From Stutzerimonas stutzeri (GTDB lineage Bacteria > Pseudomonadota > Gammaproteobacteria > Pseudomonadales > Pseudomonadaceae): DNA of 64,000 nt. Every line of letters starts with the position of its first letter. Position 1 is the stretch's first letter. The position numbers were made by a program, and so were the translations under genes. The notes under the pieces were generated by a model. That model had not been told where the DNA came from and searched no databases. It was given only the letters and a program-made list of their open reading frames with translations. This document shows, piece after piece, positions 27,687 to 36,726 of this stretch. Location: assembly GCF_002890895.1 (NCBI RefSeq), contig NZ_POUL01000009.1, positions 1 to 64,000 of the forward strand. Direction: 5' to 3'.

Positions 27687-28415
27687 ATGTTCAAATTCAA
27701 CGCGCTGTTCGCTGCCGTCCTAGCGGTATCCGCCAGCCAGGCGTTCGCCGCCAGCAGTGAAGCGACTATCGAGCAAACCGGTAAGAATCAGCTCGCCAAC
27801 GTCTATCAGGAAGGCGTCGGCCAGACTTCCGAGGTATACCAGACCGGCTTTTTCTATCGGAACACCGCTACCACCCAGCAATCAGGTCAGGACAACTTTT
27901 CCCAGGTGACCCAAGACGGCGCTTGGCACGACGCAACCGTTATCCAAACCGGCATGGAAGGCCAGGTCACCATTACCCAGAACAACTGGAACAACGACAC
28001 CACCGTCACTCAGGCTGGCTCCCTGAACATCGCTGACGTAACCCAGACCGGTTGGAACAATGACGTCGAGCTCAACCAGGAAGGCGCATACAACGACACC
28101 ACCGTTGATCAAGCCGGCGAAAGCAACGACGCTTTCATCGATCAAACCGGCCAAGAGAGCTCTATCCTGGTAAGCCAAACCGGCAACGAAAACGTCGCTG
28201 ACATAGATCAAACAGGTCTTGGTAGCACTGTTGACCTGATGCAACTGGGCAGCGAAAACTTCGCCATGGTCGACCAGAGCAGTGAATCGAGCAGGGTCAG
28301 CGTGTTGCAGGACGGGGCACTTAATATCGCCACCGTGGATCAGGCAGGATTTGCCAATACCGCTAACGTCAGCCAAATGGGCAACGGCAACAGGGCAACC
28401 GTCACGCAGCGCTAA
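27687..28415 (+). CDS. Curlin-repeat (CsgA-like) amyloid candidate
   Basis: A 242-residue secreted protein. A signal peptide (MFKFNALFAAVLAVSASQAFA) is followed by 19 consecutive units of the pattern xQxGxxNxAxV. All are 11 residues long except the third (13), and the tract ends TQR. Two units make the 22-residue curlin repeat, so this is about 9.5 curlin repeats, longer than E. coli CsgA with five. Gln and Asn/Gly ladder positions are well kept; units 7 and 16 lack the Gly. GGGAG precedes the ATG. No csgB, csgD, csgE, csgF or csgG homologue is nearby, so secretion and nucleation partners are not in this window. Confidence 0.8.
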   Translation: MFKFNALFAAVLAVSASQAFAASSEATIEQTGKNQLANVYQEGVGQTSEVYQTGFFYRNTATTQQSGQDNFSQVTQDGAWHDATVIQTGMEGQVTITQNNWNNDTTVTQAGSLNIADVTQTGWNNDVELNQEGAYNDTTVDQAGESNDAFIDQTGQESSILVSQTGNENVADIDQTGLGSTVDLMQLGSENFAMVDQSSESSRVSVLQDGALNIATVDQAGFANTANVSQMGNGNRATVTQR

Positions 28416-28452
28416 TCAGGCCGCGTCGGCACGCTTCGGCTAACTACTAACC

Positions 28453-28484
28453 CCCCGGGCCTCCACGATGGGCCTGGGGTTTTT
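28453..28484 (+). terminator. Rho-independent terminator after the curlin-repeat gene
   Basis: Nine-pair G+C-rich stem (28453-28461 with 28471-28479, one G-U pair), 9-base loop, then six T. It isolates the curlin-repeat gene as its own transcript. Confidence 0.85.
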
Positions 28485-28943
28485 GTTTGCAGTTCCTGAG
28501 CTGCGACTCCTCGCGAGATGCAGGGCCAGCACCAATGCTCTGGCAGAACTGCACCACTGCCGCTCTAGAGCAAATGAGCGTATCTGTCTCGCGTTGCTTC
28601 GAAAGTCTCCAAACACACACTGCCACGGATTCCTGGCCGCTCATCACTGCACGCTTTCCTTGCTAACGCCTGGCATCGCCTGCAAAGCACGGAATTGGTG
28701 CATCGAAGAGGGTTGTGTGAGCGATCGATGCGCTTCCGAACCAGAAGCGAATGTCTGTTCAGGCAAACCCGCACCATCGCTTGTATACAGATCACCCACA
28801 GAACCAAGCCGGGACGTCTACGCTTCAGGCAGCGAGGCTGCGCTGCGGCCAATAATCAACCTCCTGATTTCGCGACTGCTGCCTTACGCGGAACAAGAAC
28901 TGCATACAAAAACCAACAATAGTCATGCACAGAGCGCCCACCT
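28485..28943. other. Gene-free gap upstream of the NCS1 permease
   Basis: About 460 bases with no gene I can support; an open frame of 159 codons (28468-28947) has no family features and begins inside the terminator. It presumably holds the promoter of the permease, but I see no clear element. No GGTGGA repeats are present. Confidence 0.4.
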
Positions 28944-30416
28944 ATGAATCACGACGATTTCCGGATCAAGCAGATCGACCCCACTCTGTATAACGAGGAC
29001 CTCGCCCCGCTCGCCCCAGCCAAGCGCAAGTGGGGCTGGTTCGAGATCTTCAACGTCTGGTCCAACGATATCCAGAGCCTGTTCGGCTATACCCTGGCCG
29101 CGACGCTGTTCATCAGTTATGGCTTGAATGGCTGGGCAGTACTGGCCGGGATCGTGCTGGCGGGTTTCATCGTCATGGGGCTGGTGCAGCTGACCGGCAA
29201 ACCGAGTGTGAAGTACGGCATCCCCTTCCCGGTCATGGCGCGTGCCAGCATGGGCGTACGCGGGGCGAACTTCCCGGCCGTGGTGCGAGGCATCGTGGCG
29301 ATCTTCTGGTACGGCGTGCAGACCTACTTCGCTTCGACCGCGGTGGCGCTGCTGATCCGCACCTTGCTCGGTCCAGGCTCTGAAGCGTCTTTGCTGGGGC
29401 TGACTACCATCGACTGGATCGCCTACGTGATCGTCTGCGTATTCCAGGTTGCATTGTTCGTGAGAGGCGTGGACTGGGTGACGCGCTTTCTGAACTGGGC
29501 CGGGCCGCTGGTCTATGTGGTGATGATCGCGATGATGATCGCCATCTGCTATAAGGCCGGCCCCAGCCTCGCGGGCGCGCTGGGTACTATTTTCAGTGGC
29601 ACTGGCAGCTATGCCGGCGGGCCGATTGCTGCCTTCGCTGCGGTGGTCGGCACCATGGTCGCCTACTTCGCGGCGGTGGTAATCAACTACGGTGACTTTG
29701 CCCGCTTCGTGAAGAACGAGCGGCAGATGCGTATCGGCAACTTTCTCGGCCTACCGGTGAGCCTGGCGATCTTCTCGCTGATCGCCCTGGTGATCACCGC
29801 CGGAACCGTGGTGGTGTTTGGCGAAACCTTGACCAACCCCACCGATATCGTGGCGCGCATCGACAATGTCGGCCTGACGCTGATCGCCGCAGTCACTTTC
29901 TTCGCCGCCACAGTGGGCATCAACCTTGTCGCCAACTTCATCCCACCGGCCTATGACATCGCCAACCTGGCACCTGCACGCATCAGTGCGCGCACCGGCG
30001 GCTACATCACCGCTGCGATCGCCTTCTTCATCGGTGCGCTTTGGGTGTCGTTCATCAGTGCGGTGGGCATCGCCGCCTTCGTAGACACCCTGGGCGCGGT
30101 ACTGGCGCCGCTGTACGGCATCATCGTGGCCGACTACTACTTGGTGCGCCGCCAGCGGCTGGATGTGCAGCAGCTGTTCTCGGCAGCGCCCAACTCGACC
30201 TACTACTTCAACGCCGGCTGGAACCGCAAGGCCATCATCGCCTTCGGTATCAGCTCTGTGTTCTCGGTGGCTTCGGTCTGGATGCCGGGGCTGGAAAGCC
30301 TGTCCGGCTTCGCCTGGCTGCTGGGCGCACTGTTCGGCGCCGTGGTGCACTACCTGCTGATGCGCAAACACATCGTACCGGTTGGCGAGACACCTCCGCT
30401 GACACCCCAGGTGTAA
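28944..30416 (+). CDS. NCS1-family nucleobase/hydantoin/allantoin permease
   Basis: A 490-residue transporter of the NCS1 family (CodB, Mhp1, allantoin permease). It starts NEDLAPLAPAKRKWGWFEIFNVWSNDIQSLFGYTLAATLF, the TM1 substrate/sodium motif, with GIPFPVMARASMGVRGANFPAVVRGIVAIFWYGVQT (TM3) and AAVVINYGDFARFV (TM6). About twelve helices are expected. Likely substrates are nitrogen-rich rings such as allantoin, hydantoin, uracil or cytosine; which one cannot be read. Placement beside urease suits import of a compound whose breakdown yields urea. Confidence 0.85.
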   Translation: MNHDDFRIKQIDPTLYNEDLAPLAPAKRKWGWFEIFNVWSNDIQSLFGYTLAATLFISYGLNGWAVLAGIVLAGFIVMGLVQLTGKPSVKYGIPFPVMARASMGVRGANFPAVVRGIVAIFWYGVQTYFASTAVALLIRTLLGPGSEASLLGLTTIDWIAYVIVCVFQVALFVRGVDWVTRFLNWAGPLVYVVMIAMMIAICYKAGPSLAGALGTIFSGTGSYAGGPIAAFAAVVGTMVAYFAAVVINYGDFARFVKNERQMRIGNFLGLPVSLAIFSLIALVITAGTVVVFGETLTNPTDIVARIDNVGLTLIAAVTFFAATVGINLVANFIPPAYDIANLAPARISARTGGYITAAIAFFIGALWVSFISAVGIAAFVDTLGAVLAPLYGIIVADYYLVRRQRLDVQQLFSAAPNSTYYFNAGWNRKAIIAFGISSVFSVASVWMPGLESLSGFAWLLGALFGAVVHYLLMRKHIVPVGETPPLTPQV

Positions 30417-30427
30417 GCCGCCTATTC

Positions 30428-30458
30428 GAGTCGAGCCGGCTAGCGGTCGGCTCGACTC
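30428..30458. terminator. Hairpin after the NCS1 permease gene
   Basis: GAGTCGAGCC (30428-30437) pairs with GGCTCGACTC (30449-30458) around an 11-base loop, 11 bases after the permease stop. No T-run follows, so it may be a stabilising 3' hairpin rather than an intrinsic terminator. Confidence 0.5.
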
Positions 30459-30520
30459 AGCGCAACGAACGACCCGTGATAAAGTGCTCGGCCATCATCA
30501 CGCGCCGCCATTACACCCGC

Positions 30521-31708
30521 ATGAACCGATCGATAACCGACGACATTTCGGCGATCAGCCGCATCAACGCCGTGCCGGCGATTCTCCAGGTGATATCCGA
30601 AACCACGGGTTTACGGTTTGCAGCCGTTGCGCGTGTTACTGAAGATTCCTGGACAGCCTGCGCCGTGCTCGACCGGATCAATTTCGGTTTGCAGGTCGGC
30701 GGCGAGCTGGATGTCACCACCACCCTGTGCCACGAGATTCACACGTCTCACGAAACCATCATCATCAGCAAGGCAAGTGAGGACCGGCGCTACTGCGACC
30801 ATCACACGCCAAAGATGTACGGTTTCGAAAGCTATATCTCGACGCCGGTGTTTCGCACCAATGGCAGTTTTTTCGGCACCGTCTGTGCGCTCGACCCGCA
30901 ACCGGCGGATCTGTCGGAAATGCCGATCCTGGCGATGATGGAGTCCTTCGCCAAGCTGCTGGCCATCCAGCTGGAGGCCGAAGAGCAATTCGAGGCAACC
31001 GAGGCGGCGTTACTGGATGCTCAGCAAACAGCCGAACTACGCGAGCAATTCACCGCCCTGCTTGGGCACGACCTGCGCAACCCGCTCTCGTCGATCCTGT
31101 CCGGCGCGCAGCTGCTGATCAGGCGTTCGAAGGATGCGTCGATCGCCGGCATTGCCGAACACATGCTGACGGCGACCCGTCGCGCGTCACGTCTGGTGGA
31201 CGACGTGCTGGACTTTGCCCGCGGTCGCCTGGGCAATGGAATTCCGTTGCAGCGTGATGAGTGCCACGACCTGCACATCACCCTGACGCATATTGTCTCG
31301 GAGATGCAGAGTGCCCATCCGCAGCGCGCAATCGAAGCTGATATCGCCCCGCTGGGAGGGATCCGTTGCGATGCGGACCGCCTCGCACAGTTGCTTTCCA
31401 ACTTGCTTGCCAATGCGCTGGTCCACGGGTCGGCGGCCGGACGCGTGTTCGTCCGCGCGGTCATCGAAAATGGGCGGCTGTTGCTGTCGGTGAACAATCA
31501 GGGTGAACCGATAGCACCCGATCGCCTGGCGCAGTTGTTCAAGCCCTACTGGCGAGAGGCATCGAACACGCAGTCTGGACTTGGACTCGGCCTCTACATT
31601 GCCAATGAGATTGCCGCGTCGCATGGGGGCAGCATGCAGGTGACGTCTACCGCCGAGGCGGGCACCACCTTTACCTTCAGCATGCCGACGGGTGCCGCGC
31701 TCGTTTAA
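30521..31708 (+). CDS. GAF-domain sensor histidine kinase
   Basis: A 395-residue soluble kinase with no membrane segment. A GAF domain spans about residues 20-165 (STPVFRTNGSFFGTVCALDP is the typical end). The HisKA H-box is LLGHDLRNPLSSILSG near residue 190, the N-box QLLSNLLANALVHGS, and the G2 box GLGLGLYIANEIAASHGGS. The G1 region reads VNNQGEPI, the variant common in GAF/phytochrome-like kinases. No response regulator lies next to it. ATG at 30521 has a weak ribosome site; GTG at 30476 is an alternative. The signal may be a small cytoplasmic ligand or redox state. Confidence 0.85.
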   Translation: MNRSITDDISAISRINAVPAILQVISETTGLRFAAVARVTEDSWTACAVLDRINFGLQVGGELDVTTTLCHEIHTSHETIIISKASEDRRYCDHHTPKMYGFESYISTPVFRTNGSFFGTVCALDPQPADLSEMPILAMMESFAKLLAIQLEAEEQFEATEAALLDAQQTAELREQFTALLGHDLRNPLSSILSGAQLLIRRSKDASIAGIAEHMLTATRRASRLVDDVLDFARGRLGNGIPLQRDECHDLHITLTHIVSEMQSAHPQRAIEADIAPLGGIRCDADRLAQLLSNLLANALVHGSAAGRVFVRAVIENGRLLLSVNNQGEPIAPDRLAQLFKPYWREASNTQSGLGLGLYIANEIAASHGGSMQVTSTAEAGTTFTFSMPTGAALV

Positions 31709-32151
31709 GCGTGCTCGGCTTTCATCACGTCGTAGGCGCCAAGGTACGCCCCGGCCAGCTGGCTCTTCTGCTGATCACTGAGCAGCTTGCCGGCCATCTG
31801 GAAGAATTTGTGCTCCTCTTCCTGCAGATGGTGGTGAACCTTGTCCGACAGCTTGCGGGCCTGCACCAGCCAGCTCGGGCTGCTGGGATCCGTCTCTTCC
31901 AGTGCCTCGACCATCTCGTCCATTTCATGGTGCTCAGCGATGGCATGACGGGACAGATCGACACCGCTGTCATCGCGCATCAGCGGGATGTAGAAGTGGC
32001 GCTCTTCCGCGACCGAGTGCACCCATAGTTCATGTTTGAGTTGGGCGAATAGCTCCTGGCGTTCTGCGGAGTCGCCGCTTGTCTGCGTCAGGCGTTCGGA
32101 CAGGTCGCGCTGGATGTCGTGACTCAGCCGCAGGGCTTCGAAAATCGTCAT
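31705..32151 (-). CDS. Hemerythrin HHE-domain protein
   Basis: A 148-residue four-helix hemerythrin-like protein that should bind a di-iron centre. Ligand-type residues are visible: H in LRLSHDIQRDL, HxxxEE in HSVAEERHFYIPLM, HAIAEHHEMDEMV, and HHHLQEEEHKFF. Possible roles are oxygen or NO sensing, or iron storage and repair. The start at 32151 is chosen because GAGGAA lies upstream. Its stop overlaps that of the convergent GAF kinase within TTAA. Confidence 0.88.
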   Translation of the reverse strand: MTIFEALRLSHDIQRDLSERLTQTSGDSAERQELFAQLKHELWVHSVAEERHFYIPLMRDDSGVDLSRHAIAEHHEMDEMVEALEETDPSSPSWLVQARKLSDKVHHHLQEEEHKFFQMAGKLLSDQQKSQLAGAYLGAYDVMKAEHA

Positions 32152-32241
32152 GGGGTGTTCCTCTTCCATGAAAGGGTGGGTGTCCCGCTGTGTGACCCAT
32201 GCCCGCGCGGCGAGTGCGATCCGGCGACATGATTTATTGTC

Positions 32242-32508
32242 TCAGCGCAGCTGGCTGTCCTTGCTGCCCCGACGGTTGTAGCCGCTGAACTTGGCTTCTT
32301 GCTTGTCGAGCTCAGTCTGGCACTTCACGCACAGGCGTACGCCCGGCACAGCCTGGCGCCTTGCCTCAGGAATCTTGGCGTCGCATTCCTCGCAGCGCTC
32401 CAGACTTTCACCTCGCCCGAGGCGGCTGCGGGCCCGCTGCACCGCATCTTCAATGGTGCTGTCGATCTGTTCCTGAACCGCACCTTCATTCGCCCAACCC
32501 GTAGCCAT
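32242..32508 (-). CDS. DksA/TraR-type zinc-finger protein
   Basis: An 88-residue protein with a C4 zinc finger, CEEC ... CVKC, near residues 39-64, and a short N-terminal helical stretch (QIDSTIEDAVQRARSRL). It is much shorter than DksA (about 150 residues) and lacks most of the coiled coil, resembling the TraR/YbiI group. Binding to the RNA polymerase secondary channel is possible but not shown. Confidence 0.85.
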   Translation of the reverse strand: MATGWANEGAVQEQIDSTIEDAVQRARSRLGRGESLERCEECDAKIPEARRQAVPGVRLCVKCQTELDKQEAKFSGYNRRGSKDSQLR

Positions 32509-32793
32509 TGCGACCTCCCAGCATCAGGACTTGCCCGTGTTTCTGTTTGGAACATCAGCCACGAGCACCGTTCAGTCGCGTAAAGGGCGCGGCACGCCTT
32601 TGGCTTCGTCAACACCACAGCGCCACCCGTCGATTCGCTGACGCCGGATCGACGAACGGACCTCGGCGGCCTAATGCAGTGTCTATCCTTCCAGCCGATT
32701 GAGCGGCAAGCCCAATCCAGACGCTCTGCGTCGCGGCTTTGTCTGATCGAGGTCGCCTCGCGACTGTCTGAAAATACTCCCAGGGAAGTGGTG

Positions 32794-33513
32794 ATGCACA
32801 CGAAGATCCTGACGGCGCTGATCATTGGTTTGAGCGGATGCGCCAGTCAATCTGAAGTCGTCGAGCGCGAGGTGGGCCAATTCGACCTGCGACTCGGCAC
32901 GGCTCCTACCCGCAGCATGGCCCAAGGACTGGTCAACCCAGCAACCGCCAGCACCTTTCGCGGCGGCCTGGACCTCACCCACGAGAGTGGTTGGTACGTT
33001 GGCCAATGGGCACCCAGCATGGGCATCCTCGAGGGCAACCAGCTGGAGCTGGACAGCTATATCGGTTACGTCCAGCACCGCTTCGACCAGGCGCCAGGCT
33101 ACGAACTGGGCGTGATCCGCTACAGCTTCCCGGAACTGGAAGGTGCCGATCGCCACGAATACTACGCAGGCTTCAACCTGGCCGGCAGTCGCCTTGGTGG
33201 CGCACTCAGCAGCCGCCCGGGGCGCACCGACAGTACCCTGCTCCTGGAGCTTGGTGGGCTCAGTCCGTTGGAGCTGGACCTGCGCCTGAAATACGCCAGC
33301 CACTCGATGGACAGCCCGATGTATCACCCGGGCGGCAGTGTTGAAGTCTTCAATGACTGGTCGCTGAACCTGTCTCGCCCCTGGCTCGGCGTACGCCTGG
33401 ATCTCTCCTACACCGACTCGAGCCTTCGCGGCCGCGAGTGCGGCGTCTACTCGGGCCAGAACACCTATTGCGAGAGCTACTTCATGTTCAAGGCCGAGCG
33501 CTCGCTGTTCTAG
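32794..33513 (+). CDS. TorF-family putative porin
   Basis: A 239-residue outer-membrane protein of the TorF/Gcw_chp type. The N-terminus MHTKILTALIIGLSGCAS has a lipobox-like LSGC. Alternating hydrophobic beta strands follow (LTHESGWYVGQWAPSMG, LELDSYIGYVQHRF, YELGVIRYSFPEL), and the end AERSLF with terminal Phe is typical for BAM-inserted barrels. The start at 32794 is preceded by AGGGA; upstream frame to 32674 is not needed. Substrate unknown. Confidence 0.75.
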   Translation: MHTKILTALIIGLSGCASQSEVVEREVGQFDLRLGTAPTRSMAQGLVNPATASTFRGGLDLTHESGWYVGQWAPSMGILEGNQLELDSYIGYVQHRFDQAPGYELGVIRYSFPELEGADRHEYYAGFNLAGSRLGGALSSRPGRTDSTLLLELGGLSPLELDLRLKYASHSMDSPMYHPGGSVEVFNDWSLNLSRPWLGVRLDLSYTDSSLRGRECGVYSGQNTYCESYFMFKAERSLF

Positions 33514-33523
33514 TCGACGGTCA

Positions 33524-34681
33524 TTAACCTTGCTCGAAGCGCATCCTCGCGTGCCATACGGCGATAAGAAAGGCCGCGGCCGCAAAGCCATAGAGCAGGC
33601 CGAGGTTGCCGTCCTGATACAGCCAGGAGCCGAGCACCGGCCCGGTGGCCATGCCCATGAAGCGAAAGAAGTTGTAGCTGCCCACCGCGGTGGCGCGATT
33701 GTGCGGGTACAGGTCCATCAGCAGGCTGGTCTGTACCGGCAGCGAAAGGCCGAGAAACAGCCCGAACGCGCTGACCGCCACCACCAGCGCCGCCAGCGAC
33801 CACTGCGCAACCGCGAGAAACAGCAGCAGGCTGAGGGCATTGAGCGCCGCCGTCGTCACCAGCACCGGGCGGGGCCGCCAGCGCGCCAATAGCCGTCCAC
33901 CGGCAAAACTGCCGACCACCACGGCAATCGACAGCGGCAGAAACACCAGGCCCTTTTCACTGGCACTCAGGCCGTAAGTGGCGCCGAGCACGCGCGGCAT
34001 GAACACTAGGTAATTGTAGAAGGCGTAGTACTGCACAAAGCTCAGCAGCATGATCGCCAGCCCCTGGCGATTGCGCACCACCTCCAGGTACTCCCTGGGG
34101 TGGAAGGCGCGCGGCGCGCTCCCAGCCGGACGGGTTTCCTGCAACCAGATCGCATTGCTCAGCAACGCAACAGCACCAACCACTGCGAGCAGCAAAAACA
34201 CGTAATGGAAATCGAGGTGCTCGCCGATGAAGCCACCCACCACCGGGCCGACCACCGGCCCCAGCGCCACCATCATCTGGAACGAGCCCATCGCCCGGCC
34301 ACGCTCGGCGCCTTCGAACCGATCCCCGATCACGGTTACCGCCACCACCGCACCGGCTGCGATACCTACCGCCTGCAGGGCGCGGAACAGCAGCAGCGTC
34401 TCGATGTTGGGCGAGAGAAAACAACCGATGGACGCGCCGATGTAGCACGCTAGACCGAGCAACAGGGTGCGCCTGCGGCCGCTTCGATCCACCAGCGGCC
34501 CGTAGACGATCTGCATGAAAGCCAGGACAAAGGTGAAGATCGAGATGCTGAGGTTGATCAGCAGCGGCGTGGTCTGCAGCGCCTCGCCCAGCTCCGGCAG
34601 GATTGGCGCGTAGACCGTCTGGGTGAAGGGACCCAGAAAGGCAGCGAACGCCACCATGAAGGTCAGCAGGCGTGGGCTCAT
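33524..34681 (-). CDS. MFS multidrug exporter, Bcr/CflA type
   Basis: A 385-residue 12-helix major facilitator. The motif-A-like loop is YGPLVDRSGRRRTLLLG, motif C-like GPVVGPVVGGFIGE lies in TM5 (an antiporter hallmark), and the start is LLTFMVAFAAFLGPFTQTVYAPILPEL, as in Bcr/CflA drug/proton antiporters. It likely exports a toxic compound. It follows the oxaloacetate-decarboxylase-family gene on the same strand after a 59-base gap with a hairpin, so co-transcription is doubtful. Confidence 0.85.
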   Translation of the reverse strand: MSPRLLTFMVAFAAFLGPFTQTVYAPILPELGEALQTTPLLINLSISIFTFVLAFMQIVYGPLVDRSGRRRTLLLGLACYIGASIGCFLSPNIETLLLFRALQAVGIAAGAVVAVTVIGDRFEGAERGRAMGSFQMMVALGPVVGPVVGGFIGEHLDFHYVFLLLAVVGAVALLSNAIWLQETRPAGSAPRAFHPREYLEVVRNRQGLAIMLLSFVQYYAFYNYLVFMPRVLGATYGLSASEKGLVFLPLSIAVVVGSFAGGRLLARWRPRPVLVTTAALNALSLLLFLAVAQWSLAALVVAVSAFGLFLGLSLPVQTSLLMDLYPHNRATAVGSYNFFRFMGMATGPVLGSWLYQDGNLGLLYGFAAAAFLIAVWHARMRFEQG

Positions 34682-34708
34682 CGGTTCTCCGCTAGCTCAT
34701 AGGCAGAT

Positions 34709-34732
34709 GCCCGGCGGCGCATGTCGCCGGGC
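34709..34732 (-). terminator. Hairpin between the PEP-mutase-family gene and the MFS gene
   Basis: Perfect 8-bp stem GCCCGGCG / CGCCGGGC with an 8-base loop, directly after the stop of the upstream minus-strand gene. No T-run is seen, so termination may be partial. Confidence 0.5.
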
Positions 34733-34740
34733 GCAACCGG

Positions 34741-35604
34741 TCACTCCTTGACCTGCATGTATTCCTCGGCCCAGACCATGTACTCCTCGGCAGTCGAGTA
34801 CTTCACCGACAGCTGCGAGGCGTTGAGGTCGGACGCATCGATCTGGCGCTGCTCGCGCAGGCAGTCATAGGTCGCCTTGATCGCCGCGAAGTAAGCCGCG
34901 TGGCCATTGACCACGATGCGTACGCCGAGCGCGGCCAGGCGGCTGTTATCGCGCAGCTTCGGATTGCCATAGGTCACCAGCATCAGCGGCACGCTGAGTT
35001 TCTCGGCGACCTGCTCCAGCTGTTCGAAATCCTCGATGCCGACCAGGCAGATCGCATCGGCGCCTGCTGCCTCGTAGGCCTGCACGCGCGCGATGACCTC
35101 TTCCAGACCGATCACACCGGCGTTGGTCCGCGCGATGATCGCGAGCTCGGGATCGATGCGCGCCTCAAGCGCTGCGCGGATCTTGCCGACCGCTTCGAAC
35201 ATGCCGATCAGGTCGGTGGACTTGCGGCCGAATTTGGCAGGCAACAGCGTGTCTTCGATGGTCAGCGCGGCGATCCCGGCGCGCTCCAGCTCAACCACGG
35301 TGCGCATCACGTTGAGCGCGTTGCCGTAGCCATGGTCGGCATCTGCGATGATCGGCAGGCGCGATACGCGGCCGATGCGGGTCGCCTGCTCGACGAACTC
35401 ACTGAGGGTGATCAGCGCAAAGTCAGGGGCAGCTAGAACCTGAAGCGAGGCGACCGAGCCGCCGAGAATGCCGACTTCGAATTCAAGATCGGCGGCGATA
35501 CGCGCCGACATCGGGTCAAACACCGAAGCGGTGTGGTAGCAGCGGTCGGAGGCCAGCAGCCGACGGAATTCGCTGCGCAGGGTGTGATGAGAGATACGTT
35601 GCAT
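34741..35604 (-). CDS. Oxaloacetate decarboxylase (PEP mutase/isocitrate lyase family)
   Basis: A 287-residue enzyme of the PEP mutase/isocitrate lyase superfamily, closest to the Pseudomonas oxaloacetate decarboxylase group (PA4872-like). Metal and substrate motif: [41 protein letters not shown] replaces the catalytic KKCGH loop of isocitrate lyases, so lyase activity on isocitrate is unlikely. AGGAAACCAC precedes the ATG. The P. aeruginosa relative is also near the urease genes, which supports the assignment. Confidence 0.85.
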   Translation of the reverse strand: MQRISHHTLRSEFRRLLASDRCYHTASVFDPMSARIAADLEFEVGILGGSVASLQVLAAPDFALITLSEFVEQATRIGRVSRLPIIADADHGYGNALNVMRTVVELERAGIAALTIEDTLLPAKFGRKSTDLIGMFEAVGKIRAALEARIDPELAIIARTNAGVIGLEEVIARVQAYEAAGADAICLVGIEDFEQLEQVAEKLSVPLMLVTYGNPKLRDNSRLAALGVRIVVNGHAAYFAAIKATYDCLREQRQIDASDLNASQLSVKYSTAEEYMVWAEEYMQVKE

Positions 35605-35698
35605 GTGGTTTCCTGATGAATCGCACGCAAGGGTCGAGTCGCCCTTGTCTGTTCAGTGTTGGTAACGGTACGGACGGCCACCGGCACGTCGTGGTGTT

Positions 35699-36607
35699 TC
35701 AGAGTGGTGGGCGCGGTCGCCGCCCTTGCACATACGCCATGACCAGCCCGCTGGCGATGATGATGGCCATGCCGACGATGGCGCCGAGATCCGGCGTGTG
35801 TCCAAAGGCAACCAGCCCCACCACCCCCGCAAAGATGATCTGCGAATAGGTGAACGGTGCCAGCGCCGCGGCGCTGGCGAATCGAAACGCATTGGTCAGC
35901 AGCAGATGACCGCTCATGGCCATGGCGCCGAGCCCCGCCATCATCAGCGCGTCATGCAGCGTCGGCGTCTGCCAATTGAAGACGACCAGCACGCTCATCA
36001 CCAGGCTGCCGACCAGGCTGGTGATGAAGTTGCTGGTCACGGGATGATCCGTCGCGCTGAGTCGGCGGGTAATCAACTGATAGAGGGTAAAGCTCAGGGC
36101 AGCGCCGAGCGGCAGCAGGATTGCCGGCGTGAACAAGGCACCACCCGGCCGCACGATGATCATCACGCCGATCAGCCCGCAGCCGACCGCCAGCCACTGG
36201 GCGCGGCTGACCTGCTCACCGAGCAAGGCGGAGGCGATGGTAACGAGCAACGGGGTCAGGAAGATCACCGCGGTCGCTTCGGCCAGCGGAATGTAACTGA
36301 GGCCGCTGATGAACAGCATGCTGACGCTGACCAGACTCAGGCCACGGCAGATCTGCAGCTTCGGCCGCAGGGTACGAAACACCCGCCGCCCCATGCGCGG
36401 CGTGAACAGGGCAAGCATCAGAGTCGTCTGCGCCATATAGCGTGCCCAGATGACCAGGAACACGGGGTAGAGCTGTGTCAGGTACTTGGACAGCCCGTCA
36501 TGGCTGGCGAGCGTCAGGCAAGAAACCAAGATCAGCGACACGCCAAGCAGGGGCCGGTGAGAGTTATTCAATGGGGAAACCGCGACAATAGGTAGCAACC
36601 TAAGCAT
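35699..36607 (-). CDS. EamA-family (DMT) transporter
   Basis: A 302-residue inner-membrane protein with two EamA repeats and ten helices. LLGVSLILVSCLTLASHDGLSKYL opens repeat 1, YIPLAEATAVIFLTPLLVTIASALLGEQ closes it, and repeat 2 ends APFTYSQIIFAGVVGLVAFGHTPD. It probably exports or imports a metabolite; the substrate is unknown. The start at 36607 gives a normal N-terminus; the frame upstream to 36712 has no membrane features. It is divergent from the methyltransferase gene across 119 bases. Confidence 0.85.
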   Translation of the reverse strand: MLRLLPIVAVSPLNNSHRPLLGVSLILVSCLTLASHDGLSKYLTQLYPVFLVIWARYMAQTTLMLALFTPRMGRRVFRTLRPKLQICRGLSLVSVSMLFISGLSYIPLAEATAVIFLTPLLVTIASALLGEQVSRAQWLAVGCGLIGVMIIVRPGGALFTPAILLPLGAALSFTLYQLITRRLSATDHPVTSNFITSLVGSLVMSVLVVFNWQTPTLHDALMMAGLGAMAMSGHLLLTNAFRFASAAALAPFTYSQIIFAGVVGLVAFGHTPDLGAIVGMAIIIASGLVMAYVQGRRPRPPL

Positions 36608-36726
36608 TATGCCTGCAAATTGGTATGACGTCAGTCGCCACGTTCGACTGCCCGACAAGCCGACGAATGGGCAAGCACAAGCCGCTGCTCTATAGTCGCC
36701 CGCTCGGTTCAAGGACGTCCCTTTTC

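Noticed and set aside
28468-28947. Open frame of 159 codons between the curlin-repeat and permease genes
   Set aside because: It starts within a terminator, has no recognisable domain or ribosome site, and ends over the permease start.
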